Shown here one piece after another: positions 37,577-46,820 of a stretch of 64,000 nt of DNA. The notes beneath the pieces are model-generated. The model searched no databases. It worked only from the letters and a program-made list of their open reading frames with translations, and had not been told where the DNA came from. The DNA is from Natronosalvus caseinilyticus. GTDB taxonomy: Archaea; Halobacteriota; Halobacteria; Halobacteriales; Natrialbaceae. The stretch spans positions 1,984,001 to 2,048,000 of the forward strand of contig NZ_CP071596.1 of the NCBI RefSeq assembly GCF_017357105.1, read 5' to 3'. Both the position numbers and the translations under genes were made by a program. The stretch's first letter is position 1; the number at the start of each line of letters is the position of its first letter.

Positions 37577-37621
37577 GCCTCGGGGTCAAGCCCCGAGGCA
37601 CTCGGCCTGTTCTTTCTGTAG
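37577..37621 (-). repeat. Possible orphan IS200/IS605 left end (hairpin)
   Basis: GCCTCGGGG (37577-37585) pairs with CCCCGAGGC (37591-37599). The hairpin is followed after exactly 18 bases by GTAG (37618-37621), the same spacing seen between hairpin and GTAA in the three IS elements here. No tnpA or tnpB is attached. The alternative is a plain terminator hairpin between the two convergent genes. The rest of 37515-37899 shows nothing else. Confidence 0.4.
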
Positions 37622-37899
37622 AAAGGTGATTTCGTCGAGCGTCTCGAGCGAGTCAGGCGAGTCGAGCGAGTTGATAGTCGGACGTCTCTAGCGGGTTGAA
37701 CGAGAATTGACCCGCGGTAACTCGAGTTATTCGAACCGGTTGGTCCAGCCGATTCGTCCGGATACTCCGTTAGGGAGACATCCAAGACCCATCATCGACG
37801 AATTTTGTAGCGAAATCGTGAAAAAGGACACGGACTTCGATTCGTTCACTGTCCGCGTTTAGTGCTGATTCCTCGTTGATCCGGACCGTCGTTCGTCAC

Positions 37900-39039
37900 C
37901 TACGTGTGGCCGGCCTTCTTTTGCTTCTTGTAGTCCGGCACACACTCGCTCTCGTCTTCGTTTTTGTGTTCGTCGTCGGTTTCGTCCTCGTCATCACCGT
38001 CGTTACTTTCGTCCTCATCGCTTTCGTCTCCGTCGCTCGTGCTCGTGTGTTCCTCCTGGGTACTGATCTGTACGCTCTCCTGGATCACGTAGATCGCGCT
38101 CTCGTTCGCCTCGACGACGATATCGACGTCCTGGTCGTTCAGCTGGGAACTCTCCTGTATCACGTCGGCCGTCGCACCTGGACCTGCCGCGGCGGCCATC
38201 GCCTCTTGCTCGCTGCGCTGGACGTTGATCTGGGCGACGACGACCGCCGCCTCCGACGCGGTGACGTTCACCGAGGCGAACTGGGTCGCGCGCTGGTCGT
38301 TCTCCTGTTGGACGACCGCCGACGCGTTCTCGCCAGCCGCCGCCGCGTAGCCCCTCTGGTCGTTCTCCTGGACGTTCAACTGGACGACGAGGACGGCTGC
38401 CCGTTCGGCGTCGACCGTGACCGTTGCGTTCTGATTCGTCGTCTGGTTGTTCTCCTGATAAACCGCTGCGCGGCTGTCGGGTCCGGTCGCCGTCGACTCG
38501 CCGTCCTGCTCGGTTCGATCGCGGGTGACTTGCTCCACCGTCACGACCGTCCCGTGATCGGTCGTGATCGTCGCTTCGCCGTCGTCGACGGCGAGCGTTT
38601 CGCCGTTCGCAGTCGACGCCGTCACGTCGTTCGTGAAGTCCGCGAGCGTCGCCTCGTCGGCGTCGTCCGCTGACTCCAGCAGCGTTCCCCAGACGAGTTC
38701 GGCGTCCTCGTCTTCCAGGGCGTGCACCCGCGTCGACTCTTCTCCGTCGATTGTGCTCGATTCGATGACGACCGCCTCGAGTTCGTGGGTGTCGAATTCG
38801 GCGAGTGCCTCCTCGATCGACATCGTTCCGTCTTCGGTCACGACCGTGGCCGAGTCGGTGCCGTTCCCGGCGTTCGCGTGTGACTGATCGGGCTGGTACG
38901 ACGTCGCCTCGAGTGGCGTCTGGGTCGCTTCGATAACGGTACCTGTCGCTGCCAGCGATGCGCCTGCTGGGACTGCCATGCCGATCACGACGATGACAAC
39001 CGCGAGTAGTGTGATCGGGACGGGAGTGTGTCTTTGCAT
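37900..39039 (-). CDS. Secreted protein with three ~48-residue Gln/Asn repeats, convergent to the giant repeat protein
   Basis: A protein of 379 residues from ATG 39039. It has a signal (PITLLAVVIVVIGMAVPAGASLA) and an acidic N-terminal domain to ~170. Three repeats of 48-50 residues follow (about 185-335), each with Q-x-N-x-Q turns alternating with V/A/I-rich strands such as AAVLVVQLNVQENDQ and AAVVVAQINVQ. The tail is a Ser/Asp/Glu run ending in a basic KKQKKAGHT. Repeat length and Gln/Asn spacing parallel the neighbour at 34512-37514. Several N-x-S/T sites suggest glycosylation. TTATTAAAAC (about 39074-39083, minus strand) may be its TATA box. No known family recognised. Confidence 0.75.
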   Translation of the reverse strand: MQRHTPVPITLLAVVIVVIGMAVPAGASLAATGTVIEATQTPLEATSYQPDQSHANAGNGTDSATVVTEDGTMSIEEALAEFDTHELEAVVIESSTIDGEESTRVHALEDEDAELVWGTLLESADDADEATLADFTNDVTASTANGETLAVDDGEATITTDHGTVVTVEQVTRDRTEQDGESTATGPDSRAAVYQENNQTTNQNATVTVDAERAAVLVVQLNVQENDQRGYAAAAGENASAVVQQENDQRATQFASVNVTASEAAVVVAQINVQRSEQEAMAAAAGPGATADVIQESSQLNDQDVDIVVEANESAIYVIQESVQISTQEEHTSTSDGDESDEDESNDGDDEDETDDEHKNEDESECVPDYKKQKKAGHT

Positions 39040-39663
39040 GATAATACCGATTTTGACGACGGTAACGGCGTGTTTTAATAATGACTTCCCAACCATTCGT
39101 AGGGTGGTCCAACGGGGCCGCTGGGGCCTATCCGGGAGATTTACAGTGGGATGAGCGGTCTGTAGCAGGCGAATATCGAACACTCACTGCGAACATCGCT
39201 CGAGAGAGGAGGCCATTACCGAGGTGTACGGGCTGGATACCGGCCGGCGCACCTGGCCACGGACCCGCGAAATTCGAAATAGCGGAGTTAAAAGGGGGTT
39301 ACGGACCGGCTATCGGAATCGTCGCTCGAGGACGTGTTCGTGCGGAGTCCCCGCCGGTTCTACGATCCCCGATCCCGGAAGTATAATGTGGCCTTTCGAT
39401 GAACTATTTCGGTCTCTCCCGGTGGTCGACTCGATCCTGATACGTCTCGACACCCTCGCGTCTGGCGTACGTGAATCGCTAGTGATGTGTCGTCGACGGG
39501 ACTATTACGGCGGTGAAATGGCACGTATCGACGACACACACGTACGATGACGAGTAACCGCAGTCGGAAACTTCAACATGTGACGGTTTACGGACGATAT
39601 AACTCTAATTGTCAACCCATGACGAGGTTCTCCCTTTAAGAGAGCAGTGGTCGATGGAGTCGA
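39040..39663. other. 620-base stretch without a confident gene
   Basis: It holds the promoters of the two divergent genes. A 54-codon open frame at 39386-39550 (MWPFDELFRSLPVVDSILIR) starts nine bases after a TATA-like AAGTATAA. That is too close for a normal promoter, and the peptide has no family features. I do not call it a gene. Confidence 0.4.
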
Positions 39664-40242
39664 GTGAATGCTGTACGCATGAACGGGAATAGTCAGCTGC
39701 TCGAGGACCTCTCGGAAGACATTCGAGAGATGACGAGGAATCTCCGGCGGCGATACGTGCTGTATTGCCTGTCAGAGCGAGACGGTCCGGTGGACCTCTT
39801 CGACCTCGTCGAACGCGTCGCGAGCTGGGAATCCGGGTGCGAACCCGATCAACTCGACAGGCGAACCGTCAAATCGGTCTATAGCTCGCTCTATCAGTCC
39901 CACCTCCCGTTGCTCGAGGAGCGAGACCTCGTCTCGTTCGATCGGCAACGAAAGGTCGTCTCGCCGACGGACCGGACGAAACGCGTCACGATCGAATTTC
40001 GGACGGACCCGTCCCCACTCGATCGGCAGTCGGCAGCCACGATCGTCGGAGTCTCGATTGCAGCCGCGTCGGTGAGCCTCTGGGGAGGCCAGCTCTTCCC
40101 GACCGCGATCAGTGGACTCGTGGGCATCACCCTGCTCGCGGTCGTGCTCGTCTCGAGCTACGCCGCGTATCGATCCGCTCGGCGATCGACGACGTCGATT
40201 GCGCCGGATTTCACGCTCACCGTCGACGACACGCGTCGGTAG
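39664..40242 (+). CDS. DUF7344-type winged-helix protein with C-terminal membrane helices
   Basis: A protein of 192 residues. The first ~110 residues fit the haloarchaeal DUF7344 winged-helix pattern (RRRYVLYCLSERDGPVDLFDLVERVASWE, then YSSLYQSHLPLLEERDLVSFD). Two hydrophobic segments follow (~120-165), so it is a membrane-tethered regulator candidate. CCTTTAAG (about 39633-39640) is ~26 bases before the GTG at 39664, consistent with a leaderless GTG start; ATG 39679 is the alternative. Targets are unknown. Confidence 0.7.
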   Translation: MNAVRMNGNSQLLEDLSEDIREMTRNLRRRYVLYCLSERDGPVDLFDLVERVASWESGCEPDQLDRRTVKSVYSSLYQSHLPLLEERDLVSFDRQRKVVSPTDRTKRVTIEFRTDPSPLDRQSAATIVGVSIAAASVSLWGGQLFPTAISGLVGITLLAVVLVSSYAAYRSARRSTTSIAPDFTLTVDDTRR

Positions 40243-40393
40243 TCGAGCCGTCCTCGTCCTGCTGCTCGAGAGCGGTGAAAATTGTACAGGGACCTCGACT
40301 CGAGTTCCGGTGTGCCCGTCGGTAACCTCTCAGATGCCGAGCCTCGAGACGAAGTAGCGGACCGTCGATTCGTCAAACGGCTCCTCGCTTCGT

Positions 40394-43312
40394 TCAAAAA
40401 TCGTCCACACTCGCGTCCGTTTCCCCGTCTGGGTCGTAGTTGGGTATCGAGGAGGTCAACTCGAATTCGTCGAACCCGTCGGTATCCTCGACCAGGACGT
40501 TCTCCGTTGCTGCTCCGTCTACTCGTTGTGCCACCAGTCTGCTGTGGGCGGCCTGTAGTTCCTCGACGGAGAGGTCCAGTTCCGGATCCAGAAACTCGAG
40601 GAGCACTCGATCGAGTTCGTCCTGTGCTCCGTCGACACCCCGTACCAGTTTCTCTCCGGCCGCCACAATCCGCTCACGTTGTGACTCGGACATCAATTCC
40701 GGACTGGGAACCGGAACCGACGACACTTCGTACGTGAGCAACTGAAGCGCCCCTCCGCCCTCGTGACGGCCCCACAGTTCGAGCAGTACCTTGTACACGG
40801 TCGAGTGGAGAATAGCCGGAAGTACGTCGTCGTACTCGGTGATATCGACGCACTGGATCGCGTTCGTCGGCGCATACCCACCGGCGTTGTCGACCGTGAA
40901 CACCCGTTCGTTGTAGAACACTGGATGTAAGACGTCCGGGACGAGCAGGTGTCCCAGGTTGAACCAGGGCGTACGTTGAGACACGGTTCGTCCATCGGGG
41001 ACGCCCGCTTCTTCCCCGTACTCGAGGTAGCTGACCGTCGACTCGTACCCGTCGGTGCGTAACTCGTTCGTTACTGCTTCTGCCAGGTCGCTCGTCGAGC
41101 CCAATCCGTCCTGACGTGCCTCGACAGTATCGACGTACGCGCAGAAATCGAGAAGGTACTGATCCGTATCCGCCACGCGATACGACTCCAGCGCTCGAAT
41201 CGATCGAATCGCTGGCTGCAGGAATCGCTCGTCGATCCCCCACTGCGTGACGTCCTGCTCGTCGAGCAAGAAAAAGTCGTTATTTCCCGTCTTGTTGCCG
41301 AACGCCACGTCTGCATACGTATCCAGCCGCCGCATCTTGTCGCTGTGGACGAGCGAGATGAACGGACTCGGGCCGTACAGGTAGTGGCCGAGCTTTCGCC
41401 CACCCTGTCTCTCCAGGCGGTTCTGGGAGAGACTGACGACTCGGTACGCGTCGGTCATCTCGATTCCAAACGCCTTCCCGTCGGGGACCGACCGTCGAGC
41501 GCCCGCAATCGACGGGAGTTCCGCAGGCGACAGTCGCTCTTTCACCCGGATGAAGTCCGTAACCGTCTCCCGACGCTCCGTTTCGTCGGTACATCGTTCG
41601 GCGAACAACACTACCGTATCGACGAGGGGGGTGAACGCTCTGTCGGAAAACCCGACGATAGCGTGGACTTTCGCCTGATCGTACAGGAACTCCTGAAACG
41701 ACTCGCCGTATTTCGTCGTTAGCCACTTCGCGGGAACGATGAATCCGAGGCGTCCCCCGTCTCGGAGGAACTGCAACGCGTGTGAGACGAAGTAGACGTA
41801 CGCGTCGGACCTGGTCGATAGTTCGTTCCGCCCGCTCGCGTATCGACTCGAGTTCTCCGCGCCGTACGTCCTCAGGTGAGAACGGAAGTGGTCCCTGTCG
41901 GGAGACAGGTTCTCCTGGCGGATGTACGGCGGGTTCGCGACTACTGCGTCGTATCTCCTCGTCTCGTCTTCCGTATCGTCTCCCCGCGACAGCCGCCTGT
42001 CCCCGGGTGACACGTTGAAGAAGGAGTCGTTGATCGTGTGTAATCGGCTGGTTCGCTCCTGGACGGTTCGTGACGCGAGATTGAGCGCCGTGAGGTGTAA
42101 CGGAAATCGGCTGACGTCGATTGCGGTGATGTTGTCGAGAATCTCCTGGTGTGTTGCCGAGGGTGCTAGCGCCTGCATTCGGTGGTACGCTTTTACCGGG
42201 AATGTACCGCTTCCGGACGCCGGATCGAGGACTCGAGGGACGCCATCTCTCTGCTCCTGGGGTTGCAGCGCCCAGGTACAGATCGCTTCGGCGATATCTG
42301 GATGGGTGTAAAACTGCCCGAGGGACGTTCGATCGTGTTCTGTGATCAGGTCCTCGTACGGTTCCCCCAGCAGGTCCTCGTCGACGGTGGAGAGGCTCTC
42401 TGTCTCGATACGCCCGAGCAGTGCACGCACGGCTGACCGCGTTTTCGAATTGTGTGGGTACGCGGCGAACAACGACGGACCGTCGTCGAACGCGGGTTCG
42501 AAGTCAATTTCCGCCCGAATCGCTTCGACCTGCTGCCCGATTCGGGGTGGGCTATCGGCCGCCGAGGCGCCTTCGACGAGGGGCTCGAGCGGATAGCTGC
42601 TCGTCTCGCCTGGTTCGGACCGCTGTTCTCGAACGACTTCGGCGAACAGAAGGTGACTGGCGACCAGGTACGCGTACTGTTTGGCGGCGAGGGAGAACCG
42701 TATAGACTCCTCGAGTGACGCGTACTCGTTCTCCCGGAGCCACTCGTCGAATCTCTCGGCGAAATCGGGGTCGGAATCGTACGTTTCTCGAGCGAGGTCC
42801 CGGAACGTCGGCCAGATCGAGTCGTGAAACGAACGAAGCGGGCCGACGATTCGGTCGCGTGCGCTCTGTTCGGGAAGTTCACCGTGGGTCGTGAGAAACT
42901 GAACCGCGTAGAGAATCGTCGAGAATCGGTCGTTTGCCGACGGACCGTCGACGTCGACGTCACGGAAATCGAGGTAGTAGTGGGGAATCTCCAAAATCTC
43001 ACGCTGGCCCGTGTCGTGAAACAGGAAGAAGTCACGGGAGTTGCACGTCGCGAAGTGCTCGACGTCGGCCGCATCTGCGGTGTCTCGAGCCTGCGTCATT
43101 ACGTCGGCGTCGAGGGGATAGACGCAATCGCGCTCGACTGCGATGACCAGGCTCTCGGTGACGTCGGATTCGACGACGATGTTCCCCAGTCCCGGCTCGC
43201 CTCCCTCCTCGATTCGAACGGATTCGAACGGCGTTCGTTCGCGGTGGACACAGTCACGTAATCGCGTACAGAGAACACGGTGGAACTCCGATTCGGATGG
43301 AGTACCCGGCAT
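40394..43312 (-). CDS. Large N6-adenine DNA methyltransferase (type IIG-like), nuclease domain apparently dead
   Basis: A protein of 972 residues. Residues ~1-110 look like a PD-(D/E)xK nuclease fold: IVVESDVTESLVIAVERD then QARDTADAADVEHFATCN. The E-x-K pair is replaced by A-V-E. The methyltransferase core has motif I VLDPASGSGTFPVKAY (~365) and motif IV VVANPPYIRQE (~465), as in Eco57I/IIG enzymes. The C-terminal half (~650-950) resembles target-recognition regions (VAFGNKTGNNDFFLLDE). No separate restriction subunit is seen nearby. Roles could be solitary methylation or a defence remnant. Confidence 0.82.
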   Translation of the reverse strand: MPGTPSESEFHRVLCTRLRDCVHRERTPFESVRIEEGGEPGLGNIVVESDVTESLVIAVERDCVYPLDADVMTQARDTADAADVEHFATCNSRDFFLFHDTGQREILEIPHYYLDFRDVDVDGPSANDRFSTILYAVQFLTTHGELPEQSARDRIVGPLRSFHDSIWPTFRDLARETYDSDPDFAERFDEWLRENEYASLEESIRFSLAAKQYAYLVASHLLFAEVVREQRSEPGETSSYPLEPLVEGASAADSPPRIGQQVEAIRAEIDFEPAFDDGPSLFAAYPHNSKTRSAVRALLGRIETESLSTVDEDLLGEPYEDLITEHDRTSLGQFYTHPDIAEAICTWALQPQEQRDGVPRVLDPASGSGTFPVKAYHRMQALAPSATHQEILDNITAIDVSRFPLHLTALNLASRTVQERTSRLHTINDSFFNVSPGDRRLSRGDDTEDETRRYDAVVANPPYIRQENLSPDRDHFRSHLRTYGAENSSRYASGRNELSTRSDAYVYFVSHALQFLRDGGRLGFIVPAKWLTTKYGESFQEFLYDQAKVHAIVGFSDRAFTPLVDTVVLFAERCTDETERRETVTDFIRVKERLSPAELPSIAGARRSVPDGKAFGIEMTDAYRVVSLSQNRLERQGGRKLGHYLYGPSPFISLVHSDKMRRLDTYADVAFGNKTGNNDFFLLDEQDVTQWGIDERFLQPAIRSIRALESYRVADTDQYLLDFCAYVDTVEARQDGLGSTSDLAEAVTNELRTDGYESTVSYLEYGEEAGVPDGRTVSQRTPWFNLGHLLVPDVLHPVFYNERVFTVDNAGGYAPTNAIQCVDITEYDDVLPAILHSTVYKVLLELWGRHEGGGALQLLTYEVSSVPVPSPELMSESQRERIVAAGEKLVRGVDGAQDELDRVLLEFLDPELDLSVEELQAAHSRLVAQRVDGAATENVLVEDTDGFDEFELTSSIPNYDPDGETDASVDDF

Positions 43313-43632
43313 ACTCTGGACTCAGGCGGGGGCGTATTGATTCTGTTGATCAACGGGTCACTCGAGTGCCGCTCGGCGAACGGACGTAGCGACGGTGGTG
43401 AAGGCGCGAGGGCGACTAGCGGTCGATCGGTGGTGGGACGACGTCGAAGCGTCCGAGGACTATTCGGAGGTTCACGCTGAATTATCCGCTGTTCGATTGA
43501 TCCCCACACTGGAGTTCCCACTCCCGATTCGACTCCCACGACCCGGATTCGGGTCAGTAATTGTCACGGAGATACTCACACCCCAAACGCTTGGGAGTAT
43601 CCGTTTTGAACACAGTCTACCAATATAACACC
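43313..43632. other. 320-base gap, nothing recognised
   Basis: It lies between the start of the methyltransferase gene and a zinc-ribbon microprotein, so it must hold both promoters. Only shadow frames are open; no repeat or RNA was seen. Confidence 0.4.
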
Positions 43633-43752
43633 GTGAACAGCACTCGCTGTCCGAACTGTGGCGAGATAAATCGAAGCACACTACTCGGAGACGGAGGATT
43701 GGTTACGATCGAATGCGTCCACTGTGGCCACGAGTGGACCACGCCCAATTGA
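43633..43752 (+). CDS. Zinc-ribbon microprotein (39 aa)
   Basis: From GTG 43633 the peptide begins VNSTRCPNCGEIN and ends IECVHCGHEWTTPN, giving two C-x2-C-G knuckles 19 residues apart. This is the CPxCG-type zinc ribbon common among haloarchaeal small proteins. The frame is open further upstream to 43561, so a longer start is possible. Function is unknown. Confidence 0.6.
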   Translation: MNSTRCPNCGEINRSTLLGDGGLVTIECVHCGHEWTTPN

Positions 43753-43873
43753 GCGAGAACGGTATCGCTTTTGACCCACACCTTCACCGTAACTCCGGCA
43801 TCTCCAGCGATATGTAGCTGTGGATCGTCACGTGGCAATCACCGTTATCCGTCTCCGGCCGCTACAGTCGAGT

Positions 43874-44104
43874 ATGTCTCCCTCCGCTGAGCCCCCCGAC
43901 CGATCGACGCCTCGAAAGTCGATGCTCATCTGTTTCGCGTGCGGTCACGAAAGCCCCCTCGAAGCGAACTGGATTCGCCGAGTGCACGACGATACCACCG
44001 ACATCGAGTGCCCGGCGTGTGGAACGACGATCACCTCCCGTCCGTCTAGCGTCGATCCGGTCCCGGAGAGCGAGGGCGCCCTTTGCTATCGTCCAGGTGA
44101 CTGA
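43874..44104 (+). CDS. Two-knuckle zinc-ribbon small protein (DUF8106-like)
   Basis: A protein of 76 residues. SMLICFACGHESPLEANWI and IECPACGTTITSRP carry the C-x2-C pairs; the spacing and the HESP-W pattern match the small haloarchaeal family I remember as DUF8106, though the number is uncertain. ATG 43874 is chosen because upstream residues in frame are unlike the family. It may act in nucleic-acid or protein binding; this is not shown. Confidence 0.65.
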   Translation: MSPSAEPPDRSTPRKSMLICFACGHESPLEANWIRRVHDDTTDIECPACGTTITSRPSSVDPVPESEGALCYRPGD

Positions 44105-44192
44105 GTCGTCGACGTGCCGTTGTCAGACGGCTGTTCGGCGTCGGCTAGAACCGTTCGTCGAGTGGTCGGATTCGCTCGTGCCAGTTCACTTC

Positions 44193-45708
44193 TTGACATC
44201 CACCCACGACTGAAGTCGTGGGATTCCTCTCGTGGGAGTCTCAGTCGTCTGAGTCCCCGAGAGCGATATTCCCGCGTGATGCGGTACTCCGGGTTGTGTA
44301 TTCCTCGTTGGTCGTTGTTTCCGCGATGGAAGGCGGGCTATGGTCGTCCCGCCAGTTGTGATTGTTCCACGTGAGGTACACGGGCCGTGCCATCGACCCG
44401 ACTGCTGTTTGCCGTCTCAGGAACGATTCCGACGCGATGAGGTCGGCGTGTCCTTCGAACCCACATGGGCACGTCAACGAATCTTCGTGACGACGTGTAT
44501 TGTCGCGTTCACCGCACACAGGACACTCTGACTTGTCCACGCTTCGGATTCTTCCCCGACCGTGATACCGTACTCTTCGCATATGTCTTCGAGGCGGTCG
44601 ATGAACCGCCGGTACGCCCAGAAGTTGTGTGTCTTCTCGTTCACACGCGACGACCAGTGCGTTGAGAGAACGCCCTTGATGTCGCCGACGTACAGCGTCG
44701 AAACACCCTCGTCATACAGGCGTTCCACAAGGTCTCGGACGAGGCTGTCTTGGGCGTGGTTGCGGCGGTTCGTGCGCGTTCGATACAAGCGGTTGATGCG
44801 CTTGCTAGACTTGCGTTGGTCTTCGAGGAGCGACTGATAGTACGCGATTTGTTCGGTGATTTCGCGGAACTCCGTGAACAAGGTGCGTCCGTCATACAGG
44901 TATTGGGAGCCGGTCGTTGTCGTGCAGGCGACGAGGTTGTTCGCGCCAACGTCCAGAGCGGCTTCTTCCGAAGCCAGTGGTGAATCCAGTTGAGAACTGG
45001 CGATGGTGACTGGTTGATAAGCCCTGAACGTCTTCGCGAGTTCGTCGTACACGAGTTCGAGTCGGCCCTGCTCGCCGCTCCACTTCGGGTCGCCCGTAAC
45101 CTCAACGCGAAGGCGCTGATTCCGGTTCAGCCCGAGTTCGCCTTTGAGTTCGGAGCCAATCGGGACTTCGAGCCGGGAACGCTTCCCGAACTTGAGGGTG
45201 TACTGGTCGTTTCGAACGTAGGTGCGTAGGACTCGTCCGTCGCCTTCGTTGCCCCAGTACCCGGTGGCGACGGTCGGTCATCGAGTTTCCCGGCGTGGTA
45301 CCTCTCGTTACTGGAGAAGAACGATCGCCACGCTTCGGAGTTTTTGCGGATGAGTTGCTGGGCGACACTACTGCTGAGGACGCCTTTGTATTTGCCTTCG
45401 AGGCTACCGGTATCGGCGTCCCAGACGCTCTCATCGTCTTCGAGGAAGGCTTGGCGACGAGCGTAGTTGGTCTCGTTCCAGAGACTCGCAGAAGCGTCCA
45501 ACCAGCGAACGAACACCTCGCGCTCCTTTTCGGAACGAGGGCAAACGTCGAACTGGTTGGTTCGCTTCATCACTACGTGATACGTAATATTGGTTCGTAA
45601 AAGTATGGATTAGCGTGGGAGACTCAGACCTGCCATCGCACGTGGTCGGGTAGCGGAGTGTCGGATTCATCCCACGACTGAAGTCGTAGGCTTTCTCCTT
45701 GATTCTGT
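44193..45708 (-). mobile_element. IS200/IS605-family element 3 (tnpB only, decayed)
   Basis: Left-end hairpin CCCACGACTGAAGTCGTAGG (45671-45690) is 18 bases from GTAA (45709-45712; TTAC on the element strand). The right-end hairpin (44203-44222) is followed by TCAA (44193-44196 complement). There is no tnpA. The terminal hairpins match element 1, while the tnpB matches element 2, so the ends and the gene come from different lineages. It probably moved with a TnpA supplied in trans. Confidence 0.8.
44241..45573 (-). pseudogene. tnpB: tnpB pseudogene with two frameshifts
   Basis: Three frames together cover a full TnpB like that at 11794-13122. Residues from MMKRTNQFDVC run to about 45260, where the frame shifts. 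The middle part (including [17 protein letters not shown] and ESEAWTSQS) runs to about 44530, where a second shift occurs. The zinc-ribbon end ([14 protein letters not shown]...[11 protein letters not shown]) is in a third frame. The RuvC-I Asp and the EAWTS Glu are still readable. It is not expected to make a working protein. Confidence 0.88.
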
Positions 45709-45977
45709 GTAATGATGGTCCTTTGATCATCTCATCGATACCCACGTCTCTCTCTCCGACTGGATTAGACTAACTCGGCGCAGTAGTGCGGTGAATTACC
45801 GATCCTCGGCAACTCGAGCGTTCATCTCACGTCACCGTTTTCCGGCCTACACATAACGTGCAGAGGGGTGGCCACTCGACAGGACGTCACGATGAGGTTT
45901 CGTCCGTTGATGATGAGGTCTCTGCCAGGTACCCCTTGAACCATAAGATATTCAATAGATGACGATTGTATTTATCC

Positions 45978-46439
45978 ATGAACAGGGAAATTTCACGCCG
46001 AAGGGTCATCTCCCTGAGTAGCGCCTCACTTTTTGCCAGTCTCAGTGGTTGCAGTTCTCTGGCAGACCAGGACGAAACTGAGCAGTTTACAGTGTGTCAT
46101 CTCGAGATCCACAACAGAGATCAGCACTCGGATCACACGATCGATATTCACGTCCAGGCCGATGGTGAGACGGTTCATCAGGGGACCTACGACCTGCCGA
46201 GCGCCACGGGCGACGTCGTTTCCGACGAGGAATTACACCCACGCGATTGGTTCGACGGGACGGTAGAAACGCTCACCCTGGAGGGCCAGGTTGACGACCG
46301 AGAGCGTGTCGGTCCTCGAGAGATTATAGCCTCACAGGTTAGTGAACAAACCGAAGTAATCTATCGCATCGAGGAAGGTGGTACGCTCGGAATAAGCACC
46401 CTGGTAGCGGGCAATGCGTGTACTCGCGAGGAGCAGTAA
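45978..46439 (+). CDS. Small predicted lipoprotein, unknown function
   Basis: A protein of 153 residues. ISRRRVISLSSASLFASLSGCSS is a twin-arginine-type signal with lipobox LSGC (Cys near residue 25). The mature part is rich in beta-type stretches (TIDIHVQADGETVHQGTYDL) and ends in CTREEQ. ATG 45978 is preferred to a TTG four codons earlier. It lies between the decayed IS and tRNA-Ala. No family recognised. Confidence 0.65.
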   Translation: MNREISRRRVISLSSASLFASLSGCSSLADQDETEQFTVCHLEIHNRDQHSDHTIDIHVQADGETVHQGTYDLPSATGDVVSDEELHPRDWFDGTVETLTLEGQVDDRERVGPREIIASQVSEQTEVIYRIEEGGTLGISTLVAGNACTREEQ

Positions 46440-46653
46440 ACTCACACTGTGAGCGGTCAATTCACGGGACTGCTAGTTTGAACCCGGAGGAAGACGGTCG
46501 CTCGAGCTGTGACTTCCAGGGCTTCGAATCCCGCTTCGACATTTTCTCTCGCTCAAAAATTCGCTCTGATGGACTCGTCGGGATTGAGCAAACCCGACGG
46601 GTTTGCGATGTTCGGCGAGTCCACGACTCAACGAGCGAAGCGACGTGAGGAAG

Positions 46654-46725
46654 TGGACTCGCCGGGATTTGAACCCGGGGCCTCTTCCTTGCGAAGGAAG
46701 CGATCTGCCACTGATCTACGAGCCC
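46654..46725 (-). tRNA. tRNA-Ala (anticodon CGC)
   Basis: Seventy-two bases fold to a perfect cloverleaf on the minus strand: acceptor GGGCTCG/CGAGTCC (one G-U), D arm GATC/GATC, anticodon stem CTTCC/GGAAG with loop TTCGCAA, T stem CCGGG/CCCGG with loop TTCAAAT, and discriminator A. Anticodon CGC reads GCG (Ala). There is no intron and no encoded CCA. Confidence 0.96.
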
Positions 46726-46820
46726 TCGAGGAGTTCTATCCGCGGTTCGTACTTGTAGCTTGTGTTTCGGGGTAGGTTCGTCATCGAGTGGCGTGCTCGC
46801 TCGAGTCCCTGGCTCGCTTC

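Noticed and set aside
35802-37601. A 599-codon open frame antisense to the giant repeat gene, encoding a Leu/Phe/Val-rich protein
   Set aside because: It follows automatically from the GAx-CAx codon repetition on the plus strand, has no sensible start or family features, and the plus-strand protein has a clean signal peptide, repeats and terminator.
39386-39550. 54-codon open frame with a TATA-like box nearby
   Set aside because: The box is only nine bases from the ATG, and the peptide has no recognisable features.
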